Source of the DNA: Lysobacterales bacterium
GTDB lineage: Bacteria; Pseudomonadota; Gammaproteobacteria; Xanthomonadales; SZUA-36
Length of the DNA stretch: 57,073 bases
Assembly (NCBI GenBank): GCA_013001885.1
Contig: JABDLD010000028.1
Location: forward strand, 1 to 57,073
Reading direction: 5' to 3'
This document shows positions 8,662-21,970 of this stretch, in pieces. The notes beneath the pieces were generated by a model. The model did not search any database and was not told the DNA's origin. It was given only the letters and a program-made list of their open reading frames with translations. Made by a program: the position numbers and the translations under genes. Positions within the stretch are counted from its first letter, which is position 1. The number at the start of each line of letters is the position of its first letter.

Positions 8662-9551
8662 GCCGGGGCAAAAATTTCCAGGTCCCGGTGCAGGCAGGTG
8701 ATGGTCGCCGGTGTGCGGCCGCTGAGTTCGCCATCGGGCGCCAGCACCAGGCCCGCCGGCGCCGTGATTCGGATTTCTTTCGCCCTGTAAGTGCTGATCT
8801 CCGGGTAACGGACGTGGCGACCCTTGTAGATGGTCGGAAAAAGACGCAGCAACCGGAGCCGCGAAAGCCGGTCCAGCAGGGTCACATCCAGCAATCCGTC
8901 ATCCAGTTTCGCGCCGGGCGCGATCAGGAAGGATGTTCCGGTATAACGCGTATTGGACACCTCGACGAACATGCTGTCGCGGTGCAGGGTCTGGCCGTCC
9001 ATTTCTATCACCAGAGGATAGCTTCTGAGTTTCATTGCACGCCAGAGGGTCGCGAACGTGTAGGCGGTATTGCCGATGAACTTGATCCTGGCCGCTGTTT
9101 TCATGGCGTCAACGGGCAACCCGGCGCCGACAATATTGAGAAAGAAATAGCGCTCCGCGCCGGTCTCGACCTGCCCGACGTCCACTTCACGCAGCTGATC
9201 CGCCCTGACCAGTTCCACCGCCTTTTGCCAGTCGCCGGGCAGTAATCCCAGGTCCCGGGCAAACGCGTTTCCCGTACCGACCGGCACCAGGCCCAGTGGA
9301 ACCCGGCTTGATCGTTGGTGGTGATACAGGCCGTTGAGAACCTCGAACAGCGTGCCGTCACCGCCGGCTGCAATCAGCCCGTCGTATCCGGCAAGTTCGG
9401 CCGCGGCAACCAGGCGCACCGCGTCCCCGGCCGCAGCGGTCTGCAGCACGTCGATCCGGGCGAAACGCTCCAGCGCTTCCTGAACACGGGGCAGCAGGCG
9501 AGCCGCCCGGCCGCTGGCTGCGCTTGGATTAAAAACGAGCAGTAATCTCAC
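8658..9551 (-). CDS. Diacylglycerol/lipid kinase family protein (YegS/DagK-like)
   Basis: 297-residue soluble lipid kinase, expected to phosphorylate diacylglycerol or a related lipid at the inner membrane face. Key motifs: GGDGT (63-67) in the nucleotide site and VPVGTGNAFARDLGL (90-104), followed by the C-terminal beta-sandwich (TGTSFLIAPGAKLDDGLLDV). The start is the GTG at 9551-9549, giving MRLLLVFNPSAASG, the standard family N-terminus; in-frame upstream ATGs would run into the next gene's start region. It diverges from the hydrolase gene (76-base gap) and overlaps fhs at the 3' end by four bases. Confidence 0.9.
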   Translation of the reverse strand: MRLLLVFNPSAASGRAARLLPRVQEALERFARIDVLQTAAAGDAVRLVAAAELAGYDGLIAAGGDGTLFEVLNGLYHHQRSSRVPLGLVPVGTGNAFARDLGLLPGDWQKAVELVRADQLREVDVGQVETGAERYFFLNIVGAGLPVDAMKTAARIKFIGNTAYTFATLWRAMKLRSYPLVIEMDGQTLHRDSMFVEVSNTRYTGTSFLIAPGAKLDDGLLDVTLLDRLSRLRLLRLFPTIYKGRHVRYPEISTYRAKEIRITAPAGLVLAPDGELSGRTPATITCLHRDLEIFAPA

Positions 9552-9627
9552 GTGGCGTGTTTCCCGATGAAATAACGGGCATGATACCTTTGAATCCGTT
9601 GATATACTGAGTGTGGAGGACAGCAAA

Positions 9628-10431
9628 ATGCCAACCAGGATCATCAACGGAACAGAAATCTACTACGAGGAATCCGGCTCCGGGCCTGAAACCATCGTTT
9701 TCTCGCACGGACTGCTGATGAGCGGCGAGATGTTCAGCGAACAGGTAAAAGCGTTCAGCAGCCATTATCGCTGCGTCAGCTACGATCACCGCGGCCAGTG
9801 CCGCAGCGCCGTTGCCGAAAGCGGTTACGACATGGATACGCTGACCGAGGACGCCGCGGCCCTGATTCGGGAACTCGATTGCGCCCCCTGCCATTTCGCC
9901 GGATTATCGATGGGCGGGTTCGTCGGGATGCGACTGGCGATTCGCCATCCGGAACTGCTCCGCTCGCTGGTGCTGATGGATACCACAGCCGATCCGGAAC
10001 CGGAGCAGAACAAGGGGCCGTACCGCCGAATGGCGTTCATCGGGCGCTGGCTCAGCTTCCGGCTGGTCATCAAGCCGCTGATGAAGATCATGTTTGGCCG
10101 CTCCTTTCTGGAAGACCCGGCCAAATCGGAGGTGTGTTCCAAATGGCACCAGCACCTGATGGGCCTGAATCGCAAGGGCACCAGCCTGGCTGCACACGGT
10201 GTGATTGATCGCGATGGCGTTTACGATCAACTTGGCAAAATAAACACCCCTACACTGATCATTGTCGGAAAAGAAGACGTGGCCACGCCTCCGGCCAAGT
10301 CAGAGCGGATGCACAAGGCCATCGAGGGATCCGTGTTACGCGTGCTGCCCCGCGGCGGGCACTCGGCCTGCATCGAGGAACCGGAAGACGTCACGCGGGC
10401 CATGCGGGACTTCTTCGCTCAAAACTTATAA
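9628..10431 (+). CDS. Alpha/beta-hydrolase
   Basis: 267 residues, cytoplasmic. The fold is clear: oxyanion region FSHGLL (25-30), nucleophile elbow GLSMG with S94 (92-96), the acidic residue around IIVGKEDVATP, and the histidine in RGGHSACIEEP near the C-terminus. It resembles 3-oxoadipate enol-lactonase-type hydrolases, but no pathway genes are nearby, so the substrate is unknown. Start ATG 9628 is preceded by GGAGGA; the in-frame GTG at 9613 lies upstream of that site and is unlikely. Its last 13 bases overlap the end of the convergent DUF481 gene. Confidence 0.9.
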   Translation: MPTRIINGTEIYYEESGSGPETIVFSHGLLMSGEMFSEQVKAFSSHYRCVSYDHRGQCRSAVAESGYDMDTLTEDAAALIRELDCAPCHFAGLSMGGFVGMRLAIRHPELLRSLVLMDTTADPEPEQNKGPYRRMAFIGRWLSFRLVIKPLMKIMFGRSFLEDPAKSEVCSKWHQHLMGLNRKGTSLAAHGVIDRDGVYDQLGKINTPTLIIVGKEDVATPPAKSERMHKAIEGSVLRVLPRGGHSACIEEPEDVTRAMRDFFAQNL

Positions 10432-11447
10432 GCCAGGGAAGAGTTGAATCCGTAGTCGCTGTTCTCGGCGTTGATAGACAGCGGATCACTGTCGTAACTG
10501 GCATACGAACTCAGTACCCAGAACAGGTCTGACAGCATTTCCCAGCGGAAACTGGTGGAAAAATCGGCGCGCCAGCGTCCGAAGTCTGTCAGGCTGGGAA
10601 AAACGGTCAGGCTCACATCGAACTTTCGCTCCGGACTGGCGTACCTGTAATATTCATAACTCAGCATGCCTACAGCTTCCAGGTTCGTTTCTCCCGCACC
10701 GTCCATCGGAATTTCACGATTCACGGCCAGTCCGCCCGCCAGGGAGAACCAGTTGCGGTTCGAGCGGACGGGCACCCAGCCAATACCGGCGCCGATCAGC
10801 GCCCTGAGATCGATACCCAGTTCGTCATTCTGTTCCAGGTTGCCAAAGTAGGGAATGAATTTCTTGTTTTCCCTGAACACCATGTGACTGGCGCTCAGCA
10901 CGGCCCGGGATGTGTCGTCCCTGCCCTGCTGTGTCGTAATTTCCGTTGTGAACCTCGCCCGGGTAATGAATTTTGGATCACGGTATTCGGCATCCAGCCC
11001 GAAACTGTATTTACCGACGCTACTGCCTTTGTCCCAGGCAAAACCCAGCTGAGCGCTGAGATCAAGACGGTTCCAGAAACCTGATTCCACCGGGTACATC
11101 GACACTACATCCATCGTACTGACACCAATTGCGCCCAGCGGGGTCGCAACCATCAGCATGTCACTGTTTTCCGGCTTGGCCAGCGGACCGTAAAAACGCT
11201 GGCCGTTGGTCAACTCGACCGACTGCCCGGTCTGGCTGATAATTTCCTCGATATCCTCCCATTCAATCAGCACGGTGCCCATGTGGTCGGTCTTGAACTC
11301 GAGCATGCCGCGCTCCAGGCTTTTGACTTCACCGGTGACACGATCTCCGTTATTCAGGAAAACCACGTCGGTCTTCGCCGCCCATGCGGGAAAGGATGAG
11401 AAAAACAAGAGGACCAGGACAAACAGTCTTGACTTAGAAATCGGCAT
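10419..11447 (-). CDS. DUF481 outer-membrane protein (YdiY-like)
   Basis: 342 residues. Signal peptide 1-23 (cut after AWA). The N-terminal third has short beta repeats of the kind LNNGDRVTGEVKSLERGMLE and TNGQRFYGPL; the C-terminal two thirds are alternating amphipathic strands ending in phenylalanine (SSLAYKF), the signature of an outer-membrane beta-barrel. DUF481 proteins are called salt-induced outer membrane proteins in E. coli; function is otherwise unknown. Convergent overlap of 13 bases with the hydrolase. Confidence 0.87.
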   Translation of the reverse strand: MPISKSRLFVLVLLFFSSFPAWAAKTDVVFLNNGDRVTGEVKSLERGMLEFKTDHMGTVLIEWEDIEEIISQTGQSVELTNGQRFYGPLAKPENSDMLMVATPLGAIGVSTMDVVSMYPVESGFWNRLDLSAQLGFAWDKGSSVGKYSFGLDAEYRDPKFITRARFTTEITTQQGRDDTSRAVLSASHMVFRENKKFIPYFGNLEQNDELGIDLRALIGAGIGWVPVRSNRNWFSLAGGLAVNREIPMDGAGETNLEAVGMLSYEYYRYASPERKFDVSLTVFPSLTDFGRWRADFSTSFRWEMLSDLFWVLSSYASYDSDPLSINAENSDYGFNSSLAYKF

Positions 11448-11519
11448 GGGAAACCCTGAAATATGAACGTTTAGCTGCGGATGATTCTATACTGTTGACT
11501 CGAATAGAGACACCTGAAG

Positions 11520-15173
<3,654 letters not shown>

Positions 15174-15201
15174 AATCTACCTCTACCCGTCTCTGGTCCG
15201 T

Positions 15202-18200
15202 TCAGCTGGCCGCCAGCCTGGCGGCCTCGTCGATATCCACCTGCACCAGGCGTGAAACGCCCGGCTCCCTCATCGTAACACCGCTCATCTGGTACGCCAT
15301 TTCCATCGTGATCTTGTTGTGGGTGACGTAAATGAACTGCACCGACTCCGACATTTCGCGGACCATGGTGGAAAAGCGCACGACGTTGGCGTCGTCCAGC
15401 GGCGCATCGACTTCGTCCAGCAGGCAGAAAGGTGCTGGATTCAGCCGGAAAATGGAAAACACGAACGATACCGCGGTCAAAGCTTTTTCCCCGCCTGAAA
15501 GCAGGTGCAGACTGCTGATGCGTTTACCCGGCGGCTGCGCCATGATGCTGACGCCGGTGGTCAAAAGGTCCTCGCCGGTCAACTCGAGGTAGGCATGCCC
15601 GCCGCCGAACAGCCGCGGAAAAAGTTCCTGTACGCCCTTGTTCACCCGCTCGAAGGTCTCCTTGAAGCGGGTGCGCGTTTTGCGGTCGATCTTGGCAATG
15701 GCGTTTTCCAGCGTGGTCAGCGCCGAGCACAGGTCATCGTTTTGTGCGTCGAGGTATTCCTTGCGTTTCTGTTCTTCCTCGAATTCCTGGATCGCGGCCA
15801 GATTGACCGGCTCGAGCCGTGTGATCTTGAGCTGGAGCTGCTCGAGTTTTTCTTTCCAGTCCCCGGATTCCGCATCTTCGGGAACGGATTCCGCCAGCGC
15901 CGCCACGTCCTCTCCAAGTTCATCGACCTGGCGCTGGATAGCGCGCGCACTGAGCTCAAGTTCCTGCTGCTTTAACCGGGCCCGTTCAAGCCCCTGGCGA
16001 ATATCATCGCATTGCTGGATCGCCTGCTGCCGCTGCCCGTCCTTATCCCGGTATTCGTTTTCCAACCCCTGCAGGTGGGCGCGGGCCGAAGCGAGCCGGG
16101 TTTCGGTCTCGACTCTGCGGCCCAGCAGCGCATCCATTTCGCCGGCGTGCAGTTGTTCCGGCTGGTCGACTTTCGCCAGCTGTTCGCTCAAGCCGATGTA
16201 GCGCTGCTGCAACTGGCTTAACTGCGTGTCCATACGCTCCAGCGATTGCTGCAATGAATCCAGGCTGGCCCTTCGCGATTCGGCTTTAAGGGCGAGTTCA
16301 TGTCGGCTGTCCCTGGCCGACGCCAACCCGTTTCGGGCCTGGTCTCTGCGCGCCATCAAAGCACTGCGCTGCGCATCCAGGGCGTCGCGCTCTTCTTTCA
16401 GGCCGGCCATGCGGGACAGGATACCTTCCAGCCCGCCACGCGCCGAGCGTACCTCGGCCTGGTCCTGTTCTACCTGTTGCCTGAGCTTGACCGATTCTTC
16501 GGTCACAGACTGCTGACGGCCGGTCATCAATTTGATACTGGACTGCCGGCTCTCGAGCTGGCCGTCGACTTCGTTGCGTTTCCGATGCAGTGAATTCACA
16601 TCGGACTGTGCCGCCTGGATGCGGCTCTCCGTCTGTTTCACCGCGTCGCGCGATTCGGTAATCTCCGCCGAAAGCCCGCTTGCGTCAGCGGACAATTGGC
16701 TGACTTCTTTTCGCAGCCGCGCAATTATTTTTTCACGCGCAAGCATACTGTCCTGTTCCGTCTGGCCCCGGGCAACGCGAACCCAGCTTTTGCCAATCCA
16801 CTCTCCCGCCGGCGTAATCAGGGATCCGGAGTCATCCAGACCACCGCGTGCGGACCAGGCCTGATCGAGCGAAGCGACCGTGGTGATTTCGTTGAGCCAG
16901 CTGATGACTGCGTCGGGCGCCTTGACCTTGTCGGCCAGGCTGCCTTTGCGCGGTTCTACGCCGCCGGAACGATTTTCGATGAAATCCAGCGAAGTGTTTT
17001 CCAGCCCGTCCAGCGCCCGGTCGTAGTGACTGTCCTGACCGACCAGCACTGACTGCAGCCAGTGACCCAGGGCCACTTCAACGGCAGCTTCCCAGCCGGA
17101 CTCGACCTTGATCGCCTTGGCCAGCCGGGGCGCATCGGACAAGCCCTGCGCCCGCAGCCATTGTTCGCCGTCCCGGTCCTCCAGAGCAGCTTGCTGCAGG
17201 GCTTCGAGAGACTGCAATCGGCCTTCCCGGGTGTGCAGGTCCCGCTGAACCGAGCCAAACCGCTCTTCGGCAGAACGAAGTCCGGTTTGCATTTTTTCAA
17301 TTTCTTTCCGCAGCTTATCGAGTTCCTGCTGCTGCGCGCGCTCCTGTTTCGCCAGAACTTGCGATTCTTTCTCCAGGCTGTCCAACTCGCCCTGCATGCC
17401 GGAGGTATTGATCGAGCCTGCTTCGAGATCCAGCGCCTCGATCCGCTGCGCGGCCTGCAGCAGCCGCTGGTCGAGCACTTCGATCCTGGACCGCGCCTGG
17501 TCGCCCTCCCGGTTACTGTCGGTGCTTTTCAGGTGGTGCTGTTCAAACTGCTTCTGCCATTCAGCGACCGCGCTTTCGGCCTGGGCCATTTCCTCGCTTG
17601 CGGCGTCTTCGCTTTTTCTGGCGGCCGCCAGTGCCGGTTCCACTTCGGCCAGCGCCCGGGTCAGTTGCTCGACCTGGGCCTTGTCCAGAACCTTGTGTTT
17701 TTCCAGGTCCTGCAGCGCGGCTTCTGTCTCCTCGAATTCCGTCTTCTGCCGTTCCTGCAGTTCGCGGGCATGCTGGATGGTCTGCTCCAGCCGCGCAATG
17801 TCGCTGCCCACCGCATACAACTCGCCCTGAACCTCATTGAAAGACTCGCTGGCCTGGCCCTGGTCCTGGTGCAGTTTTTCCAGTGCCGCCTCGGCCGCAC
17901 GCTGCAGCGCAATGCTTTCCTGCAGAGCGGTTTCGCGTTTGGCAAGGTCCTGCTTTCCTTTATCGGCCTGGGACATCAGGTCCTTCCACTGCAGGGTCAT
18001 CAGGCGGGACTCCAGTTCGCGCTTCTCCTGCTTGAACTTGCGGTAGCGCACGGCAGCCCTGGCCTGGCGCTTGAGCCTGCTGAGATGCTTGCCAACTTCA
18101 TCGCGCAAATCCGCCAGTCGCGACAGGTTATCCCGCGTGTGCTGGATGCGGCGTTCGGTTTCGCGGCGCCGTTCCTTGTATTTGGAAATCCCGGCCGCCT

Positions 18201-18696
18201 CTTCCAGGTGTGCGCGAATTTCTTCCGGCCGGGCATCGACGATCTCTGAGATCATGCCCTGCTCGATAATCGAGTAACTGCGAGAACCCAGGCCGGTGCC
18301 GAGAAACAGGTCCCGCACGTCTTTGCGCCTGCAGCGTGTACCGTTCAGGTAGTAAACGGACACCCCGTCCCGGGACACCTGGCGCTTGACGGAAATTTCG
18401 TTGTAGCCGGCGAATTGGCCGGCAATGCGGCCCTCGGTATTGTCAAAAATCAACTCGACGGTGGCGGTTCCCACCGGTTTGCGCGTAGATGACCCGGAAA
18501 AAATCACGTCGGCCATGGATTCTCCGCGCAGGACCTTGGCCGAGCCTTCTCCCATGACCCACCGCACACCGTCAATGATGTTCGATTTGCCGCAGCCGTT
18601 GGGTCCGACGATTCCGGTCAGGTTGGTGGGCGCCTGGAACGTGGTCGGGTCCACGAACGACTTGAAACCGGCGAGTTTGATTGCGGAAAGCCTCAT
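15202..18696 (-). CDS. smc: Chromosome segregation protein SMC
   Basis: ATPase that folds and segregates the chromosome together with ScpA and ScpB, both encoded 2 kb away on the other strand. 1164 residues: N-terminal head with Walker A GPNGCGKS (31-38), long coiled coil, hinge around 500-640, second coiled coil, and C-terminal head with signature LLSGGEKALTAVSFVFSIF and Walker B PFCLLDEVDAPLDDANV. First gene of smc-zipA-ligA, 28 bases before zipA. Starts ATG 18696, divergent from queF. Confidence 0.98.
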   Translation of the reverse strand: MRLSAIKLAGFKSFVDPTTFQAPTNLTGIVGPNGCGKSNIIDGVRWVMGEGSAKVLRGESMADVIFSGSSTRKPVGTATVELIFDNTEGRIAGQFAGYNEISVKRQVSRDGVSVYYLNGTRCRRKDVRDLFLGTGLGSRSYSIIEQGMISEIVDARPEEIRAHLEEAAGISKYKERRRETERRIQHTRDNLSRLADLRDEVGKHLSRLKRQARAAVRYRKFKQEKRELESRLMTLQWKDLMSQADKGKQDLAKRETALQESIALQRAAEAALEKLHQDQGQASESFNEVQGELYAVGSDIARLEQTIQHARELQERQKTEFEETEAALQDLEKHKVLDKAQVEQLTRALAEVEPALAAARKSEDAASEEMAQAESAVAEWQKQFEQHHLKSTDSNREGDQARSRIEVLDQRLLQAAQRIEALDLEAGSINTSGMQGELDSLEKESQVLAKQERAQQQELDKLRKEIEKMQTGLRSAEERFGSVQRDLHTREGRLQSLEALQQAALEDRDGEQWLRAQGLSDAPRLAKAIKVESGWEAAVEVALGHWLQSVLVGQDSHYDRALDGLENTSLDFIENRSGGVEPRKGSLADKVKAPDAVISWLNEITTVASLDQAWSARGGLDDSGSLITPAGEWIGKSWVRVARGQTEQDSMLAREKIIARLRKEVSQLSADASGLSAEITESRDAVKQTESRIQAAQSDVNSLHRKRNEVDGQLESRQSSIKLMTGRQQSVTEESVKLRQQVEQDQAEVRSARGGLEGILSRMAGLKEERDALDAQRSALMARRDQARNGLASARDSRHELALKAESRRASLDSLQQSLERMDTQLSQLQQRYIGLSEQLAKVDQPEQLHAGEMDALLGRRVETETRLASARAHLQGLENEYRDKDGQRQQAIQQCDDIRQGLERARLKQQELELSARAIQRQVDELGEDVAALAESVPEDAESGDWKEKLEQLQLKITRLEPVNLAAIQEFEEEQKRKEYLDAQNDDLCSALTTLENAIAKIDRKTRTRFKETFERVNKGVQELFPRLFGGGHAYLELTGEDLLTTGVSIMAQPPGKRISSLHLLSGGEKALTAVSFVFSIFRLNPAPFCLLDEVDAPLDDANVVRFSTMVREMSESVQFIYVTHNKITMEMAYQMSGVTMREPGVSRLVQVDIDEAARLAAS

Positions 18697-18847
18697 CCGC
18701 GGGCGCCTCTGTGCAAACCTGTCTTGACTGTCGCGTAACGCAACATTGATGTTTTATTCATTTAATAGCTAAACTGCCTGATTTTCTAATTGTGTGGCCC
18801 GTTAATTTTGTTTCGGGCTAATCTACAGGGAAATTTCCGGAGTTGCC

Positions 18848-19204
18848 ATGAGCACGTTACCGAGCAAAGAACTAGATGTATTTCCGAACCCCAAACCGTC
18901 GCGGAATTATACCATCCGTATCGATTCACCAGAATTCACCTGTCTCTGCCCGAAGACCGGTCAACCGGACTTCGCGACGATCAAGCTGGAGTATATTCCG
19001 GACGCGTCCTGCGTTGAACTGAAATCCTGGAAACTCTACTTGTGGAGCTTTCGCGAAACGGGTGCTTTTCACGAGGCGGTGACCAATGCGATCCTGGATG
19101 ACCTGGTCGCGGCGATCAATCCCCGTTATGCCCGCCTTGAAGCCATATTCAACGTCCGCGGCGGCGTCTACACGACGGTGGTGGCGGAGCACGGGGGGCG
19201 CTGA
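18848..19204 (+). CDS. queF: NADPH-dependent preQ0 reductase (short, type I form)
   Basis: Reduces 7-cyano-7-deazaguanine to preQ1 in queuosine synthesis. 118 residues, the unimodular type. Landmarks: [10 protein letters not shown] with the likely catalytic cysteine C34 and aspartate D41, and the QueF motif [11 protein letters not shown] (57-67) that holds NADPH. queG, the last step of the same pathway, lies at 47.4 kb. I looked for a preQ1 riboswitch in the 151-base leader and did not find a convincing one. Confidence 0.95.
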   Translation: MSTLPSKELDVFPNPKPSRNYTIRIDSPEFTCLCPKTGQPDFATIKLEYIPDASCVELKSWKLYLWSFRETGAFHEAVTNAILDDLVAAINPRYARLEAIFNVRGGVYTTVVAEHGGR

Positions 19205-19222
19205 CCGGCCACGTACGGCGGC

Positions 19223-19504
19223 TTAACGGTCGAGTTCGTCGGGCGACCAGGCGTCGATCGCGAGCGCGTGGATATCCAGCCGCATCATGTCGTCGAGGAC
19301 CCGGTAAATCATCCGGTGCCGCTCGATCATGGACTTTCCTTCGAACGCCTCGGCGATAATCAGTACGCGGAAATGGCCGCGGCCGTCCTTCGCGCCTTCA
19401 TGCCCTTCGTGAAGATAGCTTTCATCTTCCACGCCGAGGGATTCGGGCGTGAAAGCGTCGCTGAGCAGCCGGTGGATTTCACCTTTTCTGAGATTGGGAT
19501 TCAT
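19223..19504 (-). CDS. BolA-family protein
   Basis: 93-residue BolA-like protein; these act with monothiol glutaredoxins in iron-sulfur or iron handling, and some bind DNA. Seen: [20 protein letters not shown] (the conserved core with the invariant histidine region) and [19 protein letters not shown]. The start ATG 19504-19502 overlaps the stop of the upstream YciI gene in ATGA, so the two are translationally coupled. A longer frame upstream is inside that gene. Confidence 0.9.
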   Translation of the reverse strand: MNPNLRKGEIHRLLSDAFTPESLGVEDESYLHEGHEGAKDGRGHFRVLIIAEAFEGKSMIERHRMIYRVLDDMMRLDIHALAIDAWSPDELDR

Positions 19505-19803
19505 AGCGGCATGACCCGTTTGAACGGAGTGACCTCGACCGACTCGTAGACCCCGGAGGCGACGTAGGGATCTTCGTCGGCCCATTGGCGGGCATCATCG
19601 AGAGAATCAAACTGCGCGACGACCAGCGAACCCGCAAATCCCGCGGGGCCCGGATCCTCTGCATCGATGGCGGGACGCGGGCCAGCCAGCAGCAACCGGC
19701 CCTGCTCCAGCAGAGACTTGAGCCGATCAACGTGCGCCGGGCGGGCCGCCAGGCGAGCCGCCAGGGAGTCGGGACAATCTTGTGCATAAATGACGTACCA
19801 CAT
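19501..19803 (-). CDS. YciI-like protein
   Basis: 100 residues in the dimeric alpha/beta-barrel YciI family (small, possibly catalytic proteins of mostly unknown job). Typical features: [20 protein letters not shown], then [22 protein letters not shown] with H24, and the DPY motif in [20 protein letters not shown]. Start ATG 19803-19801; the in-frame TTG six bases earlier is less likely. First gene of a two-gene unit with the BolA protein, sharing the ATGA overlap. Confidence 0.88.
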   Translation of the reverse strand: MWYVIYAQDCPDSLAARLAARPAHVDRLKSLLEQGRLLLAGPRPAIDAEDPGPAGFAGSLVVAQFDSLDDARQWADEDPYVASGVYESVEVTPFKRVMPL

Positions 19804-19916
19804 GCGCAAAGCTTACGTGCTGAGCGACGCCGGGTAAAGATCGTTTCACAGCGGTGTTACCGCGCCGCCATGTGCATTAGAATAGCGCGGTTGTTAACGG
19901 GGTTTTCGGCACAGAA

Positions 19917-20531
19917 ATGAGTGAACGGATCGAAATCAGGGCCACCGGGCCCAAACCCAGGCTGATCGAAAATGTCGTCGCCGTTCTGGTGCGCGGCGGT
20001 CTGATCGCCTATCCCACCGATTCCGGCTATGCGCTTGGCTGGCGGGCAGGCAACCGCAAGGCCCAGGACCGGGTGATCCGGCTGCGCCAGCTGAACCGCA
20101 AGGACCACTTTACCTATTGCTGCCGCTCCCTGTCCGATGTCAGCCGTTTTGCAAAAGTAAGCAACTGGGCCCACCGGCTGATCCGGCGACTGGCGCCCGG
20201 CCCTTATACGTTCATTCTGCCCGCAACCAGTAATGTGCCGAAGCACCACGGACAGAAACGGCCTTCGGAAATCGGTATCCGCATACCCGATCATGAAATT
20301 GTCCAGGCTATCCTGGAGTCGATCGATGAACCCATCTTCAGCTCATCGCTGATTCTGCCCGGTATGGAGGATGAAATCCTCGATACGGAAGACCTCTACG
20401 ACGCCGTGCACCGCGACGTCGATCTGTTTGTGGATTCCGGGTACTGTCCGCTGGAACCCACGACACTGCTGGATCTGACCGATAATACGCCTCGCGTGCT
20501 TCGGCAGGGACAGGGCGTGGTAGACTTCTAG
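19917..20531 (+). CDS. yciO: YciO-like Sua5/YrdC-family protein
   Basis: 204 residues, Sua5/YrdC/YciO fold. Sequence follows E. coli YciO rather than TsaC: LIAYPTDSGYALGW, DHFTYCCRSLSDVSRF, GPYTFILPATSNVP, IGIRIPDHEIVQAIL, SSSLILPGMEDE and TTLLDLTDNTPRVLRQG. YrdC relatives make threonylcarbamoyl-AMP for tRNA t6A; YciO activity is weak or different, so the true role is open. It heads the run toward scpA (7 bases apart), a common gammaproteobacterial arrangement. Confidence 0.9.
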   Translation: MSERIEIRATGPKPRLIENVVAVLVRGGLIAYPTDSGYALGWRAGNRKAQDRVIRLRQLNRKDHFTYCCRSLSDVSRFAKVSNWAHRLIRRLAPGPYTFILPATSNVPKHHGQKRPSEIGIRIPDHEIVQAILESIDEPIFSSSLILPGMEDEILDTEDLYDAVHRDVDLFVDSGYCPLEPTTLLDLTDNTPRVLRQGQGVVDF

Positions 20532-20538
20532 CCACCTC

Positions 20539-21366
20539 ATGGTCGCCACCACCGAACAACCGGATACGGATAACAACCCCCCTGCACAACAGGCGGAAAT
20601 GCCGTTCGCGATTGTTCAGGGCCAGCCCCTTACTCAACTGCCAAAAGATCTCTATATCCCGCCGGATGCACTCGAGGTTTTCCTGGAGGCGTTCGAGGGT
20701 CCGCTCGACTTGCTGCTGTACCTGATCCGGCGACAGAATCTCGATATCCTCGACATTCCTATCGCGGACATCACCAGGCAGTACATGGGTTACATCGCGT
20801 TGCTGGAAGACCTGCAGTTCGAACTCGCGGCCGAATACCTGGTCATGGCCGCCATCCTGGCGGAGATCAAGTCACGCATGCTGCTGCCGAGGCCGCCGGG
20901 TGACGATGAAGACGAGCAGGACCCGCGCGCAGAGCTGGTGCGCCGGCTGCAGGAGTACGAACGCTTCAAGCAGGCAGCGGAGAACCTGGACGACCTGCCG
21001 CGTGACGGCCGCGATTTCGTCGTCGCCAGCGCTTTCGTGCAGGACCAGCACGTGGTGCAGATTCCTCCCGAAGTGGATCTTGGCGAAATGCTCGATGCCC
21101 TGCGTGACGTATTGACACGGGCCGACCTGTTTGTCAGCCTCCAGGTGCAGATGGAACCGCTGTCGGTGCGTGAGCGGATGACTTCGATTATCGACCGGCT
21201 GCGCAAGAATCCTTACATGGAGTTCCAGTACTTTTTTACGCCCGAGGAAGGACGCATGGGAGTGGTCGTGACTTTTCTCGCACTGATGGAACTTACCCGT
21301 GAACGGATTGTGGATATCATTCAGAATGAGCCCATGGGTCAAATTTACGTGAAACGGCCGGAATAA
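20539..21366 (+). CDS. scpA: Segregation and condensation protein A (kleisin)
   Basis: Kleisin that bridges the two SMC heads; works with SMC and ScpB. 275 residues, with an N-terminal extension of about 35 residues before the family start. Core: EAFEGPLDLLLYLIRRQNLD, IPIADITRQYMGYI, ELAAEYLVMAAILAEIKSRM, and the C-terminal winged helix (VVVTFLALMELTRERIVDI). Seven bases after yciO and ten before scpB. Confidence 0.95.
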   Translation: MVATTEQPDTDNNPPAQQAEMPFAIVQGQPLTQLPKDLYIPPDALEVFLEAFEGPLDLLLYLIRRQNLDILDIPIADITRQYMGYIALLEDLQFELAAEYLVMAAILAEIKSRMLLPRPPGDDEDEQDPRAELVRRLQEYERFKQAAENLDDLPRDGRDFVVASAFVQDQHVVQIPPEVDLGEMLDALRDVLTRADLFVSLQVQMEPLSVRERMTSIIDRLRKNPYMEFQYFFTPEEGRMGVVVTFLALMELTRERIVDIIQNEPMGQIYVKRPE

Positions 21367-21376
21367 AGGAACGACC

Positions 21377-21970
21377 ATGGCTCGCATTGGCGATACACCC
21401 AGATCTTCGTTGAAATGCATACTGGAAGCGGTTTTGCTGGCGGCCGATGAACCGGTCAGCCTGGCCACGCTGTCGCGCGTATTCAAGGAGGAGGAACGCC
21501 CTTCCGATAACGATCTGGGCAAGGCGCTGGAAGAACTGGGCGAAGATTACGCGGAGCGCGGCCTGGAACTGAAGGAAGTCGCCAGCGGGTTCCGTATCCA
21601 GGCCCGGGAAGATGTCAACCAATGGGTCTCGCGGCTGTGGGAACAGCGGCCTCAGCGGTACTCCCGCGCACTGCTGGAAACCCTGGCGCTGATCGCTTAC
21701 CGCCAGCCGATCACGCGCGGCGATATTGAAGAAGTGCGCGGCGTGTCGGTGCGGACCAATATCATCAGGACGCTGCAGGAACGCGAGTGGATCCGGGTTG
21801 TCGGTCACCGGGACGTGCCCGGCAAGCCCGCCCTGTTTGGAACCACCAAAGCGTTCCTCGACTATTTCAACCTCACCAGCCTAGATGATCTGCCTTCACT
21901 GGCCGAAATCAAGGACATGGACAGCATCGAGCCGGAGCTGGAACTTGAAACCGCCGAAGACGACTCCTGA
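21377..21970 (+). CDS. scpB: Segregation and condensation protein B
   Basis: Binds ScpA as a dimer in the SMC complex. 197 residues with two winged-helix domains: LEAVLLAADEPVSLATLSRVF and LETLALIAYRQPITRGDIEE-VRGV followed by WIRVVGHRDVPGKPALFGTT. The acidic C-terminus (SIEPELELETAEDDS) is read in another frame as the start of rluB. AAGGAACGACC precedes the ATG. Confidence 0.95.
   Translation: MARIGDTPRSSLKCILEAVLLAADEPVSLATLSRVFKEEERPSDNDLGKALEELGEDYAERGLELKEVASGFRIQAREDVNQWVSRLWEQRPQRYSRALLETLALIAYRQPITRGDIEEVRGVSVRTNIIRTLQEREWIRVVGHRDVPGKPALFGTTKAFLDYFNLTSLDDLPSLAEIKDMDSIEPELELETAEDDS
21934..21947 (+). promoter_or_regulatory. Ribosome site and TTG start of rluB inside scpB
   Basis: GGAG at 21934-21937 stands seven bases before TTG 21945, which starts rluB 26 bases before the scpB stop codon ends. 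No ATG in the frame is placed before the conserved S4 domain except one far inside scpB with no ribosome site. Confidence 0.6.

Noticed and set aside
17062-18249. 395-codon plus-strand frame opposite smc
   Set aside because: Shadow of the coiled-coil coding region; leucine-, glutamine- and arginine-rich without any motif.
18697-18847. Possible preQ1 riboswitch before queF
   Set aside because: No hairpin with the A-rich tail typical of preQ1 aptamers could be drawn.
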